Below the pieces are notes generated by a model that worked only from the letters and a program-made list of their open reading frames with translations, made no database searches and was not told where the DNA came from. A DNA stretch of 64,000 bases from Gammaproteobacteria bacterium (GTDB lineage Bacteria; Pseudomonadota; Gammaproteobacteria; SZUA-152): positions 62,001 through 126,000 of the forward strand of contig JAKIUF010000001.1 in the NCBI GenBank assembly GCA_021647705.1. The letters run 5' to 3'. Below, piece after piece: positions 8,983 to 18,074 of this stretch. Each line of letters opens with the position of its first letter. The first letter of the stretch is position 1. The position numbers were made by a program, and so were the translations under genes.

Positions 8983-9278
8983 ACACTAATCCTCGTTTGT
9001 TGTTTGAATAAATACAAAATCAATTATCAACTAAATAGAACCATAAAAAATCAAATCGACCAAAGTCTCTGTTACCTAAACAGAAGGTCTACTAAAATGC
9101 TACGATGATGAAAATCAACAAGTCAGTCAGGCCCGCTGTCCAGTATGTTGCTGATTTAATAGCCAAAATCAGTCTGGCTCAGTATACTGCATTCGTGCTT
9201 CCAGTGGCTTGGTTAGTGATTTTTTAGTCGCCCTGTTAGCCATCCCGTATAAAAACACACCTAAATAGATCACTTAAT
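8983..9278. promoter_or_regulatory. Divergent control region between HMG-CoA reductase operon and sulfotransferase-P450
   Basis: A 296-base AT-rich region between divergent starts. Two inverted repeats stand out: TCTGTT-ACCTA-AACAGA at 9068-9084, and CTGATTT/AAATCAG at 9151-9157 and 9166-9172. CAGTAT occurs on either side of the second (9141-9146, 9180-9185). Either could be a regulator site shared by the two units. No regulator gene is adjacent, and I cannot place a convincing -35/-10 pair. Confidence 0.4.
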
Positions 9279-10403
9279 ATGGCTGATAAACTTGATTTAA
9301 AACATCGCTGGAGTATCGGCCATAATCATATGAGCGGTATTACTGCCGGAAAATGGTGGCAGTTGTTACGCGATGTCAACTTTGATGTTGATGCTGTCTA
9401 TGCCCACCGGGTTGCTTTTATTTCATTACTGAGCCTCAATAATTCATTGTGGGCCGCCATTGAAAAAATGCGCTACCAGAAAAAAATTGATCAGGTCGAG
9501 CGAGTACATCCTCCTGTTTTTGTGCTTGGTCATTGGCGTAGTGGAACGACGCACCTGCATAATCTCTTTTGTCAGGATGTTGAGCAATTTGCTTACCCAA
9601 ATACCTATCAAGCAATCAACCCCTATACTTTTTTAAGCACTGAAAATATCAACACGCGATTGTTTGGATGGTTGTTGCCAAAAACACGCCCTATGGACAA
9701 TATGGCGATGTCATTTTCTGAGCCGCAAGAAGATGAGCTGGGCCTCAGCATGGTTTGTTTACGGTCCCTGTATTTTGGCATCACCTTTCCTCGTCTGGAA
9801 AAGCATTTTTCTCAATACCTGACCTTTGATAATGCTGAACCTCAGGCGCGTGAAGATTTCAAGCAGGCATTAGCGTGGTTTGTGCGTAAGCTCACTCTTA
9901 AATATGACAAACCTATTGTTATTAAGTCCCCCTCACATACCGCGCGTATAAAATTACTGCTGGAGTTATACCCCGATGCACGTTTCGTTCATATTCACCG
10001 AAACCCCTATGAGGTGTTTCTCTCGTCGCAGAAATATCATGATACCGCCACCTGGTATACCTATTTGCAAAGACCGGACCGTAATTTTCTTGATGATGAA
10101 ATTCTTCGACGCTATGTAATGCTGTTTGATGGTTTTTTTGCCGGTCGTGATTTAATTCCTGACGGACAGTTTCATGAAATGAGTTTCTGTGAACTGGAGG
10201 CAGCTCCCCTGGAAACGATGCGAAACACTTATAATGCATTGGGTCTCTCTGGGTTTTCAAAGGCTGAACCAAGGTTAAAAAACTACATCAGTTCATTAAA
10301 AAACTACAAAAAAAATGATCATCCTGAATTATCCGCACATTTTCGCCAGCGTGTTGCTGAAAACTGGGGTCGGTCATTTGATACCTGGGGGTATGAGCGC
10401 TAA
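9279..10403 (+). CDS. PAPS-dependent sulfotransferase-family protein (374 aa)
   Basis: Cytosolic-type sulfotransferase that would transfer sulfate from PAPS to a hydroxyl or amine. The 5'-phosphosulfate loop VFVLGHWRSGTTHLHNL is at residues 80-96, with the Arg-Ser-Gly-Thr-Thr core. The 3'-phosphate region RFVHIHRNPYEVFLSSQ begins near residue 234. No signal peptide or membrane segment is seen. Its TAA overlaps the ATG of the P450 gene by one base (TAATG), so the two are translated together. It is divergent from the HMG-CoA reductase operon. Sulfation of a hydroxyl introduced by the P450 is a natural reading but is inferred. Confidence 0.85.
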   Translation: MADKLDLKHRWSIGHNHMSGITAGKWWQLLRDVNFDVDAVYAHRVAFISLLSLNNSLWAAIEKMRYQKKIDQVERVHPPVFVLGHWRSGTTHLHNLFCQDVEQFAYPNTYQAINPYTFLSTENINTRLFGWLLPKTRPMDNMAMSFSEPQEDELGLSMVCLRSLYFGITFPRLEKHFSQYLTFDNAEPQAREDFKQALAWFVRKLTLKYDKPIVIKSPSHTARIKLLLELYPDARFVHIHRNPYEVFLSSQKYHDTATWYTYLQRPDRNFLDDEILRRYVMLFDGFFAGRDLIPDGQFHEMSFCELEAAPLETMRNTYNALGLSGFSKAEPRLKNYISSLKNYKKNDHPELSAHFRQRVAENWGRSFDTWGYER

Positions 10404-11695
10404 TGCCTACGCTTGCTCCAGGCCCTAAAGGTTTGCCGTTTATCGGCTGTCTTCCCGAGCTGAAAAAAGATGTGCTGGGTTTAATGATGCGCTCATTTGC
10501 AGGCTATGGTGATATTGTCCGGTTTAAAATGGGCCCTATGACGATACATCTGGTTAGTCATCCCGATGATATTAAGCGTGTACTTAAAAACAGAAATGCC
10601 TTCGATAAACAAACGCGAACCTCCAAGGTAATACGCCAAGTTACTGGTGAAAGCGTACTGGTTAACAATGGCGATGCCTGGGAGCGTCATCGCCGCTTAT
10701 TGCAGCCCGCTTTTGCACCACTGGAACTTAAACGGTTTTTCACTGTTATCTCTGAAGCGACAGATGAGTTAATTACTGAACTGGAAACCATTGCAGACCG
10801 CAAAAAACCCGTTGATATTGCCTCTTATATGATGCGTATCACTTACCGCATTATCGAAAAATCCTTATTCAGTACGGATGCCAATACCGATATGGGGGCG
10901 CTGGAACAAGCCATTGCTGTTGTGCTGGCCGATACCTACCGTCGTATTGAACAACCTTTCAGTATCCCTCATTGGTTACCGACGCCACGTAATCGCGCTT
11001 ATCATCGTGCCATGACTTTGCTGAATGAACGTGTTTATTTGCTGATTAGTGAACACTATGCACAAACGGGCGATGATTTATTACACCGTCTTTGTCGTGA
11101 TACATCATTTACTGATACTGAAATGCGTAATGAGGTCATCTCCCTGCTTATTGCGGGGCATGAAACCACCGCAAATGCACTCACATGGTTTTGGCATCTT
11201 CTTGCTCAACACCCGGATGCAGAGGAGGCCATTCTCAGTGAATTGCCAAATGGACCCATTACCGCTCAAGACCTTTCCTCACTGGAAGCAACAACGCGTA
11301 CTGTTAATGAAGTCATGCGACTTTATCCGCCCATTTGGGCTATTGTCAGGCGAGTTGTGGGTGAGCAAGAGCTGGGCGGGTATGATTTGGCCGCAGGCTC
11401 AAGTTTGGTGATTAGTCCTTACGTGGTTCATCGGCATCCTGAGTTTTGGACAGCCCCGGACAAGTTTGACCCGCAACGCCAACAGCCCGATCACCATTAT
11501 GCCTGTATTCCGTATGGTGGCGGACCAAGATTGTGTATCGGGCATAATTTCGCGAGGATGGAAGCGGATATTATTGTCGCTAAGCTCATGCAACGATTTC
11601 GCTTTAAACCTCTGCCAGACCATCCTGTGGAAGCACATGCCAGTATCGTATTACGGCCACGTCAGGGGTTAAAAGTGATTGTGGAATCCCGATGA
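10403..11695 (+). CDS. Cytochrome P450 monooxygenase (430 aa)
   Basis: Haem-thiolate monooxygenase for hydroxylation of a lipophilic substrate. The oxygen-binding I-helix motif AGHETTAN is near residues 251-258 and the K-helix ExxR (EVMRLYPP) near 302. The haem loop YGGGPRLCIGHNFARME places the cysteine ligand near 377. There is no N-terminal membrane anchor and no fused reductase, so redox partners must come from elsewhere. Translationally coupled to the upstream sulfotransferase. The motif style resembles bacterial fatty-acid or terpene hydroxylases, but the substrate cannot be assigned. The 67 bases to the convergent glutamine-synthetase-like gene show no obvious terminator. Confidence 0.93.
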   Translation: MPTLAPGPKGLPFIGCLPELKKDVLGLMMRSFAGYGDIVRFKMGPMTIHLVSHPDDIKRVLKNRNAFDKQTRTSKVIRQVTGESVLVNNGDAWERHRRLLQPAFAPLELKRFFTVISEATDELITELETIADRKKPVDIASYMMRITYRIIEKSLFSTDANTDMGALEQAIAVVLADTYRRIEQPFSIPHWLPTPRNRAYHRAMTLLNERVYLLISEHYAQTGDDLLHRLCRDTSFTDTEMRNEVISLLIAGHETTANALTWFWHLLAQHPDAEEAILSELPNGPITAQDLSSLEATTRTVNEVMRLYPPIWAIVRRVVGEQELGGYDLAAGSSLVISPYVVHRHPEFWTAPDKFDPQRQQPDHHYACIPYGGGPRLCIGHNFARMEADIIVAKLMQRFRFKPLPDHPVEAHASIVLRPRQGLKVIVESR

Positions 11696-11762
11696 AATTT
11701 CAACACAGACAGGGTCACAGGGTACATGATGTTGACCTTCGTTACGCTTTGAAACATTCACA

Positions 11763-13130
11763 TCAAATAATTTCCAGGTAACGCGCCAATTCCCAATCGG
11801 TAATGTGCTTGCGAAACTCACGTTCCTCCCATTCCCGGCTTGCGGCGAAATGTTCAACAAAATCATCTCCAAATGCCTGTCTTGCCATGGTGGATTGTTT
11901 TAAGCGTTGTGCCGCATCCCACAGGGTAGGGGGGAAATGCAGGTGTTCCGCAAACTGTTGATCATAGGCATTGCCTTGCACCCCGGCTTCCAGCTCCAGA
12001 CCTTGTTCAATCCCCCATAGCCCGGATGCCAGTGCCGCCGCCAGAATGAGATAAGGGTTGGCATCCGCTGCACCCACACGGTATTCAACCCGTTGCGCCT
12101 GCGCGCTGCCTGTAATTACACGCAATGCACAGGTGCGATTATCCATGCCCCAGGTAGCCACTGTGGGTGCCCAAAAGCCAGGCACCAGTCGTGAATAAGC
12201 ATTAATGGTTGGCGCGATCATGGCCAATAATTCCGGCATCAGTTTTTGCTGTCCTGCGACAAACTGGCGCAAGGTTGCGCTCATATTGTCGGAGCCAGCG
12301 GCATCAAAAAATACCGGATTGTCTTTGTCGTCCTTTAACGAAATGTGAATATGGCCACTTTGCCCCGGGTAGTCCGGTGACCACTTAGCCATGAAGGTCG
12401 CCAGCAGCCCTTGTCGTTGCGCTAGCACTTTGGTGAAGGTTTTGAATAATGCCGCTTTATCGGCAGCATGAAGGGCATAATCCGCAACGAGAGCAGCTTC
12501 CAGAACACCCGGTCCCGTTTCCTCATGCAAGCCTTCGAGCGGGAAATCCATTGATTCACTGATATCCAGTATTTGCTGATAGATATCGGTATCAACACTG
12601 TTACGCAGCATGGAGTAGCCAAAGTTTCCCGGAGCGAGTGTCTTCAGATTATGGTGGTGTTTTTCACGAATGGATTCGCGTGTTTCGTTAAACACAAAAA
12701 ACTCGTACTCAAAACCCACATACGCAGAAAACCCCATGGTATGGGCTTTGTCGATGACGCGGCGCAAAATGCCGCGTGGGCAGATTTTTTCAGCAGGAGT
12801 GGAAAATTCAGCGAGAAAAAACAGGGTGTCCGGTTCAAACGGAATCTCACGACAGGACTCCGGCAGAATACGCACCGGTGCATCTGGATAACCGGTATGC
12901 CATCCGGTATATTTCGTGTTGTCATACAACTGGTCATTGCAATCCCAGCCCAGTACGACATCACAAAACCCAAAACCTTTATCCAGTGCAGACAAAAACT
13001 TTTCACGGGACATGTATTTGCCGCGTAATATGCCATCAATATCAAACACACCGACCTTAACGTGTGACAATTCACGGGAGACAATGATTTCCCTGGCGTC
13101 AGTAGTGGTTTTTACTTGTTTTGCCTCCAT
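11763..13130 (-). CDS. Glutamine synthetase-family gamma-glutamyl-amine ligase (455 aa)
   Basis: ATP-dependent ligase of the type I glutamine-synthetase fold, most like the gamma-glutamylpolyamine/methylamide synthetase branch (PuuA, GmaS). Visible active-site segments are FEYEFFVF (metal-binding Glu pair), EETGPGVLEAAL, GQSGHIHISL, NAYSRLVPGFWAP, NRTCALRV and RVEYRVGAADANPYL. The tyrosine-adenylylation loop of true GlnA is absent, so ammonia assimilation is unlikely. The partner amine is unknown. A class I amidotransferase is transcribed divergently 77 bases away, a pairing also seen in gamma-glutamyl catabolic loci. Whether it belongs with the isoprenoid cluster upstream is uncertain. Confidence 0.85.
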   Translation of the reverse strand: MEAKQVKTTTDAREIIVSRELSHVKVGVFDIDGILRGKYMSREKFLSALDKGFGFCDVVLGWDCNDQLYDNTKYTGWHTGYPDAPVRILPESCREIPFEPDTLFFLAEFSTPAEKICPRGILRRVIDKAHTMGFSAYVGFEYEFFVFNETRESIREKHHHNLKTLAPGNFGYSMLRNSVDTDIYQQILDISESMDFPLEGLHEETGPGVLEAALVADYALHAADKAALFKTFTKVLAQRQGLLATFMAKWSPDYPGQSGHIHISLKDDKDNPVFFDAAGSDNMSATLRQFVAGQQKLMPELLAMIAPTINAYSRLVPGFWAPTVATWGMDNRTCALRVITGSAQAQRVEYRVGAADANPYLILAAALASGLWGIEQGLELEAGVQGNAYDQQFAEHLHFPPTLWDAAQRLKQSTMARQAFGDDFVEHFAASREWEEREFRKHITDWELARYLEII

Positions 13131-13207
13131 TCGGCGGTCTCCTGTCTAACGTTATTTTTTGGGTTGTACGATTAGTTTTTATATACAGGGCTCAGCAAAC
13201 ATATAGC

Positions 13208-13909
13208 ATGATTATCGGAATATTACAGACAGGCTCAGTCAAGCCGGAATTCAGTACATTGTTTGGTGAATACCCGGCGATGCTCCAGTCTCTTCTGAGC
13301 AACATTGATCCTCGTTTGAGATTCAAGGTTTACGATGTGCAGAACAATCATTATCCCGATGATATTCATGAATGCGATGCCTACATCACCACCGGGAGCA
13401 GGGCGAGTGTTTATGATCCTGAACCGTGGATCAGCGTTTTGCAGGCATTTATCGTTACGTTGGATCAGCAACAAAAAAAATTGGTAGCCGTGTGTTTTGG
13501 TCATCAGCTGGTGGCCCAGGCATTTGGTGGTAAAACCGAAAAATCAGATAAAGGCTGGGGTGTCGGTGTGCATTCCTGTCAGGTTTGGAAACACAAACAC
13601 TGGATGAAACCTGTAATGCAGGATTACAAACTGATTGTCTGTCATCAGGATCAGGTGACAAGGCTGCCGGATAATGCCGAACTGCTTGCGGGCAGTGAGT
13701 TTTGTCCGATCAGCATGTACCAAAGAGGCGATAATATCCTGGCGATGCAAGCCCATCCAGAATTCAGTAAAGCATATGCGGAAATACTGATACATCACCG
13801 CCAGAACCTTCTGGGGAAAATGGTGTTTAACTCAGGAATTCGTTCATTGCAATCAGCAACCGATGAAATGGGTATTGCGAAATGGGTGTTAGCCTTTATG
13901 GCGAATTAG
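13208..13909 (+). CDS. Class I glutamine amidotransferase-family protein (233 aa)
   Basis: GMP-synthase-type amidotransferase or gamma-glutamyl hydrolase domain standing alone. The catalytic triad is complete: nucleophile Cys96 in AVCFGHQ, His183 and Glu185 in AMQAHPEF. No synthetase domain follows, so it either hydrolyses a gamma-glutamyl compound or supplies ammonia to a separate enzyme. I chose the ATG at 13208 (MIIGILQTG); an upstream in-frame start at 13121 would add a non-family leader and overlap the divergent gene. The divergent gamma-glutamyl ligase suggests paired formation and cleavage of a gamma-glutamyl amide, which is inference. Confidence 0.85.
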   Translation: MIIGILQTGSVKPEFSTLFGEYPAMLQSLLSNIDPRLRFKVYDVQNNHYPDDIHECDAYITTGSRASVYDPEPWISVLQAFIVTLDQQQKKLVAVCFGHQLVAQAFGGKTEKSDKGWGVGVHSCQVWKHKHWMKPVMQDYKLIVCHQDQVTRLPDNAELLAGSEFCPISMYQRGDNILAMQAHPEFSKAYAEILIHHRQNLLGKMVFNSGIRSLQSATDEMGIAKWVLAFMAN

Positions 13910-14455
13910 TCCTGTTAGTAGTAGGGGTTTTGAATGGGTATAAGCAAGTGTGCTGTGTGCAAGGCAGTGTCTACCAGCTTATCGAACTCTCCAGATAGTC
14001 AGTACAAAGCTTAAGGATCGAATACGGCTTGCCGATGTGGTAACAGGATTCAACGTCAGCGGACCTGCTGCTGATTACTTTTCATTGTCAATTCCTGTTT
14101 GCAGGTTGAATATACGTATCAATCGCCAGCTTATTGATAATGAGAGTCAGTGTAGATTGAATCGAAATTGAAGTGGTTGATATGCTGTGAATTTCATGAA
14201 AAAAGGTGTTGCGTGTCTCAATACCAATGATTTCAAGGTGGTACGGTCGGTTTCAAGATGGTATGGTGAATTTCAAAATGGCGCAGTCCTTCTTCGTTTG
14301 GTTATGAGAGGGTCGCTTGTCGGGGGTGTCAAACCGCCGGATCTTGTGGTAACTCATATCATTTCTGCATCACCAATACCGGCGATCAAAGCAGAGAAAT
14401 GAGTATTTTTGTAATAAATACATTTGTACTTTTGTACATTTGAGGTAGTCAACTT
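13910..14455. other. Intergenic region with no convincing gene
   Basis: The 546 bases contain only short open frames without recognisable products. They hold the 20-bp tandem repeats listed separately. Just before the lipoprotein gene, two TTTGTAC direct repeats (14423-14437 region) sit where a promoter or operator would be expected. Confidence 0.5.
14231..14290 (+). repeat. Three in-register 20-bp tandem repeats (TTTCAAgrTGGtryggt)
   Basis: Units start at exactly 14231, 14251 and 14271, each opening TTTCAA(G/A)(G/A)TGG. A related half unit (GAATTTCATGAA) lies about 40 bases upstream. Ends of IS21-family insertion sequences carry several such short repeats, so this may be a solo IS end. An iteron-like regulator site is the alternative. 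No istA or istB sequence is nearby. Confidence 0.6.
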
Positions 14456-16735
14456 ATGTTGCTCAAATTGAACTTCAGTTTCACGTCATGGCCACTATTT
14501 CTAGTGATCTTAAGCACATCGTTATTATTTTCCTGTATGCCGGTTCCTGGTGATGAGGAAAAAGAAGATGATATAACGACAGGCAACGATTGCACTACAG
14601 TGCCGGATTTATTCACAAAAACAGTATGGCCGTCTGTCAGGGGAATTTGTGTTGATTGTCACAACCCGGGAGGGGTAGCCAATAATACCCGATTAGTTTT
14701 TAGCCAAGATGCTGATAAACAGACCGAAAACTACAATGTGTTACGGAATTTTTCTTTAGGCAATGCTGTAACGTTGTTAAACAAAACCATTGGATTACCT
14801 GTACACGGTGGTGGTGCCCCGTATGTTGATCAGTCCCAGCAGGAATATCAGAACTTGGATAGTCTGATTTCAGTGATGGAGAGAGAGTGTGGGGCGACAT
14901 CCACCGTTTCATTCTTTGATGATGTTCAGTTTTACAGTGAACAGGAAACACTGAAAAAAGCGGCGATTGTATTGGCTGGAAGACGCCCTGCGGTTAGTGA
15001 GCTTAATGCCGTGGCGGCAGGTGGGGAAGACAGCTTGCGAGTGACAATACGCAATATGATGCAGGGAGAGCGCTTTGAGCGTTTTTTGTCAGAAACGGCC
15101 AACAATCATTTTCTCAGTACAGGCCTTTCAGGTGGGGCAAATCGTTACCCGGTCGCCAGTGACTATCCAAAAGTAGATGACATTGCCAATAACACCGAGC
15201 GGACCATCTTTCGTGCAGCTGTACAGCAAGAGCCGCTGCAATTGCTTCGGTACATTATACGCAATGAGCTCCCTTACACAGAAATTTTAACCGCAAATTA
15301 TACTGTCGTGAATCCCGTTTTGGCGTCTATTTATGAGGCTGATGTACCAGGAGGATTTGATAATGAAATGGATAATTCGGAATGGCGGAAAGCAACGATT
15401 CCTGAGATGTTGCGTTTTGGAAGAATATATCCTCATGCGGGTGTATTAACCACTCACGCATGGCGGCAGCGTTTCCCTACGACAGCATCGAATCGTAATC
15501 GTCAGCGTGCAAAAATGGTATTGCTCCAGTTTTTAGGCGTAAATCTAGAGGCGTTGGCACAGCGCCCACTGGTAAGCGAAAGCCCGTTTCTTGTACCAAC
15601 GCTGGAAGATCCTGCTTGTACTTCTTGCCATAATATAATGGACCCGGTGGCTGGAGCCTTTCAAAACTGGGCAGACCTCAATCGATATCGACGATTCAGT
15701 GCTAACACGACGGCGCTTCCCTCTAGTTATAGAGGAAATAATTATCCGAGAGATGCTGATGGTAATGCTTATTATCAACGAGGGGATAATTGGTTTCGTG
15801 ATGTACTTCCACCGGGGTTTAACGGAGTTCTTGCACCAGGGGGGCATGAGGGAAATGAGGCAGCATTGCAGTGGCTTGGGCAAGAAATGGCGAAGGATAG
15901 CCGGTTTTCTATGGGAGCCGTCCATTTTTGGTATCACGGGCTATTTGGTGAAAAAGTATTAACCTCGCCGGGTGATAGCAGTGCCGCAGACTATCAAAAA
16001 CGCTTGAACGCTTTTAATGCCCAAGACAAAATTTTCCGGGAAATTGCAGCCCGCTTTCCCGATGACCGGGGCCATGGCGCTTACAATGTGAAAGACCTTC
16101 TGGTTGATTTGATTACCAGTCAATGGTTTCGGGCGTCGGGCATAGCGGAAGATGTTGCAGAAGAGCGGGCTATCGAGCTGGAAGCCGTCGGATCATATCA
16201 CTTGCTGACCCCAGAGCAGCTTTCGCGGAAAATGGAAGCGACAATGGGTGAATCCTGGAGTCGGCTGATGCCAATTACAAGAAGTTATGGTCTTCTTTAT
16301 GGCGGGTTTAATGCGAGAAACCTGATCGAAAGAAATACCTCAATCACTACCGTGCTCAATGCAGTATTGGAACGTATGGGCAATGAAGTTGGCTGTGATA
16401 TTGTCAAAAATGATTTTTTGGAATCAACGGACCAGCGTTTATTATTTCCCCTTGTTGAGTTAAATCACACGCCTGACAATGCCAGGGAAAATATTCTGCT
16501 CAATATTCAATACTTGCATAATCACATGTTAGGCGAGTTGTTGGCATTGGATGCTACTGAATTACTGCAAACGTACGACCTTTTTCAGGAGGTTTGGGAA
16601 AACCGTGATATTGCTCCGGAGGTTACATTGCGATGTAGTCTTAATAATCAAAATGATGCTGAATATAGCGGTCGCTCCTGGGTGATCGTGTTGTTGTATT
16701 TGATGAATGACCCACGATATATATACAGCTATTAA
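14456..16735 (+). CDS. Two-haem c-type cytochrome lipoprotein, DUF1592/DUF1588-like (759 aa)
   Basis: Exported lipoprotein with lipobox LLFSC (Cys27) and two c-haem sites, CVDCH at residues 65-69 and CTSCH at 388-392. Between and after them the sequence resembles the DUF1592/DUF1588 modules of planctomycete-type cytochromes: RNRQRAKMVLLQFLG before the second haem, then an NIMDPV segment after it. The size and one-haem-per-half layout suggest a surface or periplasmic electron carrier or oxidase; the activity is unknown. A GAGG Shine-Dalgarno precedes the ATG by about 10 bases. It is followed after 29 bases by a Tat-exported DUF1501 protein, a recurrent pairing for this family. Confidence 0.75.
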   Translation: MLLKLNFSFTSWPLFLVILSTSLLFSCMPVPGDEEKEDDITTGNDCTTVPDLFTKTVWPSVRGICVDCHNPGGVANNTRLVFSQDADKQTENYNVLRNFSLGNAVTLLNKTIGLPVHGGGAPYVDQSQQEYQNLDSLISVMERECGATSTVSFFDDVQFYSEQETLKKAAIVLAGRRPAVSELNAVAAGGEDSLRVTIRNMMQGERFERFLSETANNHFLSTGLSGGANRYPVASDYPKVDDIANNTERTIFRAAVQQEPLQLLRYIIRNELPYTEILTANYTVVNPVLASIYEADVPGGFDNEMDNSEWRKATIPEMLRFGRIYPHAGVLTTHAWRQRFPTTASNRNRQRAKMVLLQFLGVNLEALAQRPLVSESPFLVPTLEDPACTSCHNIMDPVAGAFQNWADLNRYRRFSANTTALPSSYRGNNYPRDADGNAYYQRGDNWFRDVLPPGFNGVLAPGGHEGNEAALQWLGQEMAKDSRFSMGAVHFWYHGLFGEKVLTSPGDSSAADYQKRLNAFNAQDKIFREIAARFPDDRGHGAYNVKDLLVDLITSQWFRASGIAEDVAEERAIELEAVGSYHLLTPEQLSRKMEATMGESWSRLMPITRSYGLLYGGFNARNLIERNTSITTVLNAVLERMGNEVGCDIVKNDFLESTDQRLLFPLVELNHTPDNARENILLNIQYLHNHMLGELLALDATELLQTYDLFQEVWENRDIAPEVTLRCSLNNQNDAEYSGRSWVIVLLYLMNDPRYIYSY

Positions 16736-16764
16736 ATACGCTTCAATTTAATCAGGAGACTATG

Positions 16765-18069
16765 ATGAAACGACGGGATTTCTTGAAACTCGTTAGCTCA
16801 GCGGGGGTTTGTGCAGCGATACCTTTCCCGTTGGGAACGGCATTTGGCGCAACATATTCACCTTATGAAGGCCCGATTTATTTTAATATTCATGTCAGTG
16901 GAGGATTGGATCAAAGTACATTTACCGATCCTCGTGAAGATTCGCTGATTAATACATGGGCAGATAATCAAGATGCCGGCATCGCGGGCAATATTCGTTA
17001 CGCACCGGTTCCTGGAAATCAGGCATTTTTTGATAAATATTACAAAGACATGCTGGTCATAAATGGCATTGACGGAGAAACTAATGGCCATGCTTCAGGT
17101 ACTGTTTCCCGCTGGAGTGGCCGATTGTCACGAGGTTACCCGAATACATGTGAGCTTATAGCCGCCACTTATGGTCAAGGTTTATCATTGCCGTATATAT
17201 CCCGGGGAGGGTATGAGGCAGGCGTTGGTATTATGCCGTATACGCGATTGTTTGATCTGAATATGATGAGAGCAGTTTCTTTGCCCAATCAAGCCAGTGC
17301 GACGAGCAACCACCTTAAGCAATCCGATCTTGATATTTTGCAGCGATACAAGCAGGCACGTATCGATACACTTAACAATACAAATACTTATCTGCCTGCA
17401 TTGACTCGTGCTTTCAGCGAAGTGGATATTGCATATCAAGGTAGAGACTCTCTGGAACGATTGGCCGACTATATTCCGTCCACAGGTCTCGATACTACAG
17501 ATGCCCAAGGGAATTCAACAAATTTTGTCAGAAATATCCACCTTGCACTGATTAGTGCGCAAGCGGGTTTGACGACATGTGTGAACTTAGCCAGTGGTAT
17601 CGGCTTTGACCTGCATGACAACTTTGATGCTCAGTCTGATGTAAGAATGCCTCAACTAACGGGGGCTATTGATTACTTGTGGGAAAAGTCAGAAGAATTA
17701 GGTCTGGCGGACAGATTGGTTGTTTTCATCAATACAGAATTAGGTCGAACTCCCCACTACAATGCTAACCAGGGAAAAGATCATCATAGAATTGGTAGTG
17801 CCATGTTTATGAAAAAAGATGCGACATGGGGCAATCGCGTGGTGGGTGCAAGTGATGAACGACATGCTGTTCTGAAAATAAACCCTCAGACTTTGCAGGT
17901 CGATGAAAACGGGATAGTGCTTAAACCAAAACACCTGATCCAAGCTTACCGGCAGCTCGCGGGTGTTGACCAAGGGGGACTGGCACAAAGTTATCCATTA
18001 AACGCGGAAGATGTTGATTTTTTTAACCCTGGAAAAAACACAGGATATACTGTTAATTTTAGAGCCTGA
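16765..18069 (+). CDS. Tat-exported DUF1501-family protein (434 aa)
   Basis: Secreted protein of the alkaline-phosphatase-like clan. The Tat signal KRRDFLKLVSSAG lies at the N-terminus, so it is probably folded with cofactor before export. The family's C-terminal metal region is recognisable in ELGRTPHYN and GKDHHRIGS. The ATG at 16765 has AGGAG 6 bases upstream, while the ATG three bases earlier is too close. Biochemical function of DUF1501 proteins is unknown; they usually sit beside DUF1588/1592 cytochromes, as here. It ends 5 bases before the thioredoxin gene, so they form one transcript. Confidence 0.75.
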   Translation: MKRRDFLKLVSSAGVCAAIPFPLGTAFGATYSPYEGPIYFNIHVSGGLDQSTFTDPREDSLINTWADNQDAGIAGNIRYAPVPGNQAFFDKYYKDMLVINGIDGETNGHASGTVSRWSGRLSRGYPNTCELIAATYGQGLSLPYISRGGYEAGVGIMPYTRLFDLNMMRAVSLPNQASATSNHLKQSDLDILQRYKQARIDTLNNTNTYLPALTRAFSEVDIAYQGRDSLERLADYIPSTGLDTTDAQGNSTNFVRNIHLALISAQAGLTTCVNLASGIGFDLHDNFDAQSDVRMPQLTGAIDYLWEKSEELGLADRLVVFINTELGRTPHYNANQGKDHHRIGSAMFMKKDATWGNRVVGASDERHAVLKINPQTLQVDENGIVLKPKHLIQAYRQLAGVDQGGLAQSYPLNAEDVDFFNPGKNTGYTVNFRA

Positions 18070-18074
18070 GCGCT

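Noticed and set aside
12573-13084. Long open frames overlapping the glutamine-synthetase-like gene
   Set aside because: They run in other frames of a gene with complete family motifs and have no recognisable domain or start signal.
14187-14402. Small open frame before the two-haem lipoprotein
   Set aside because: It runs through the 20-bp tandem repeats, shows no homology I recognise and lacks a ribosome site.
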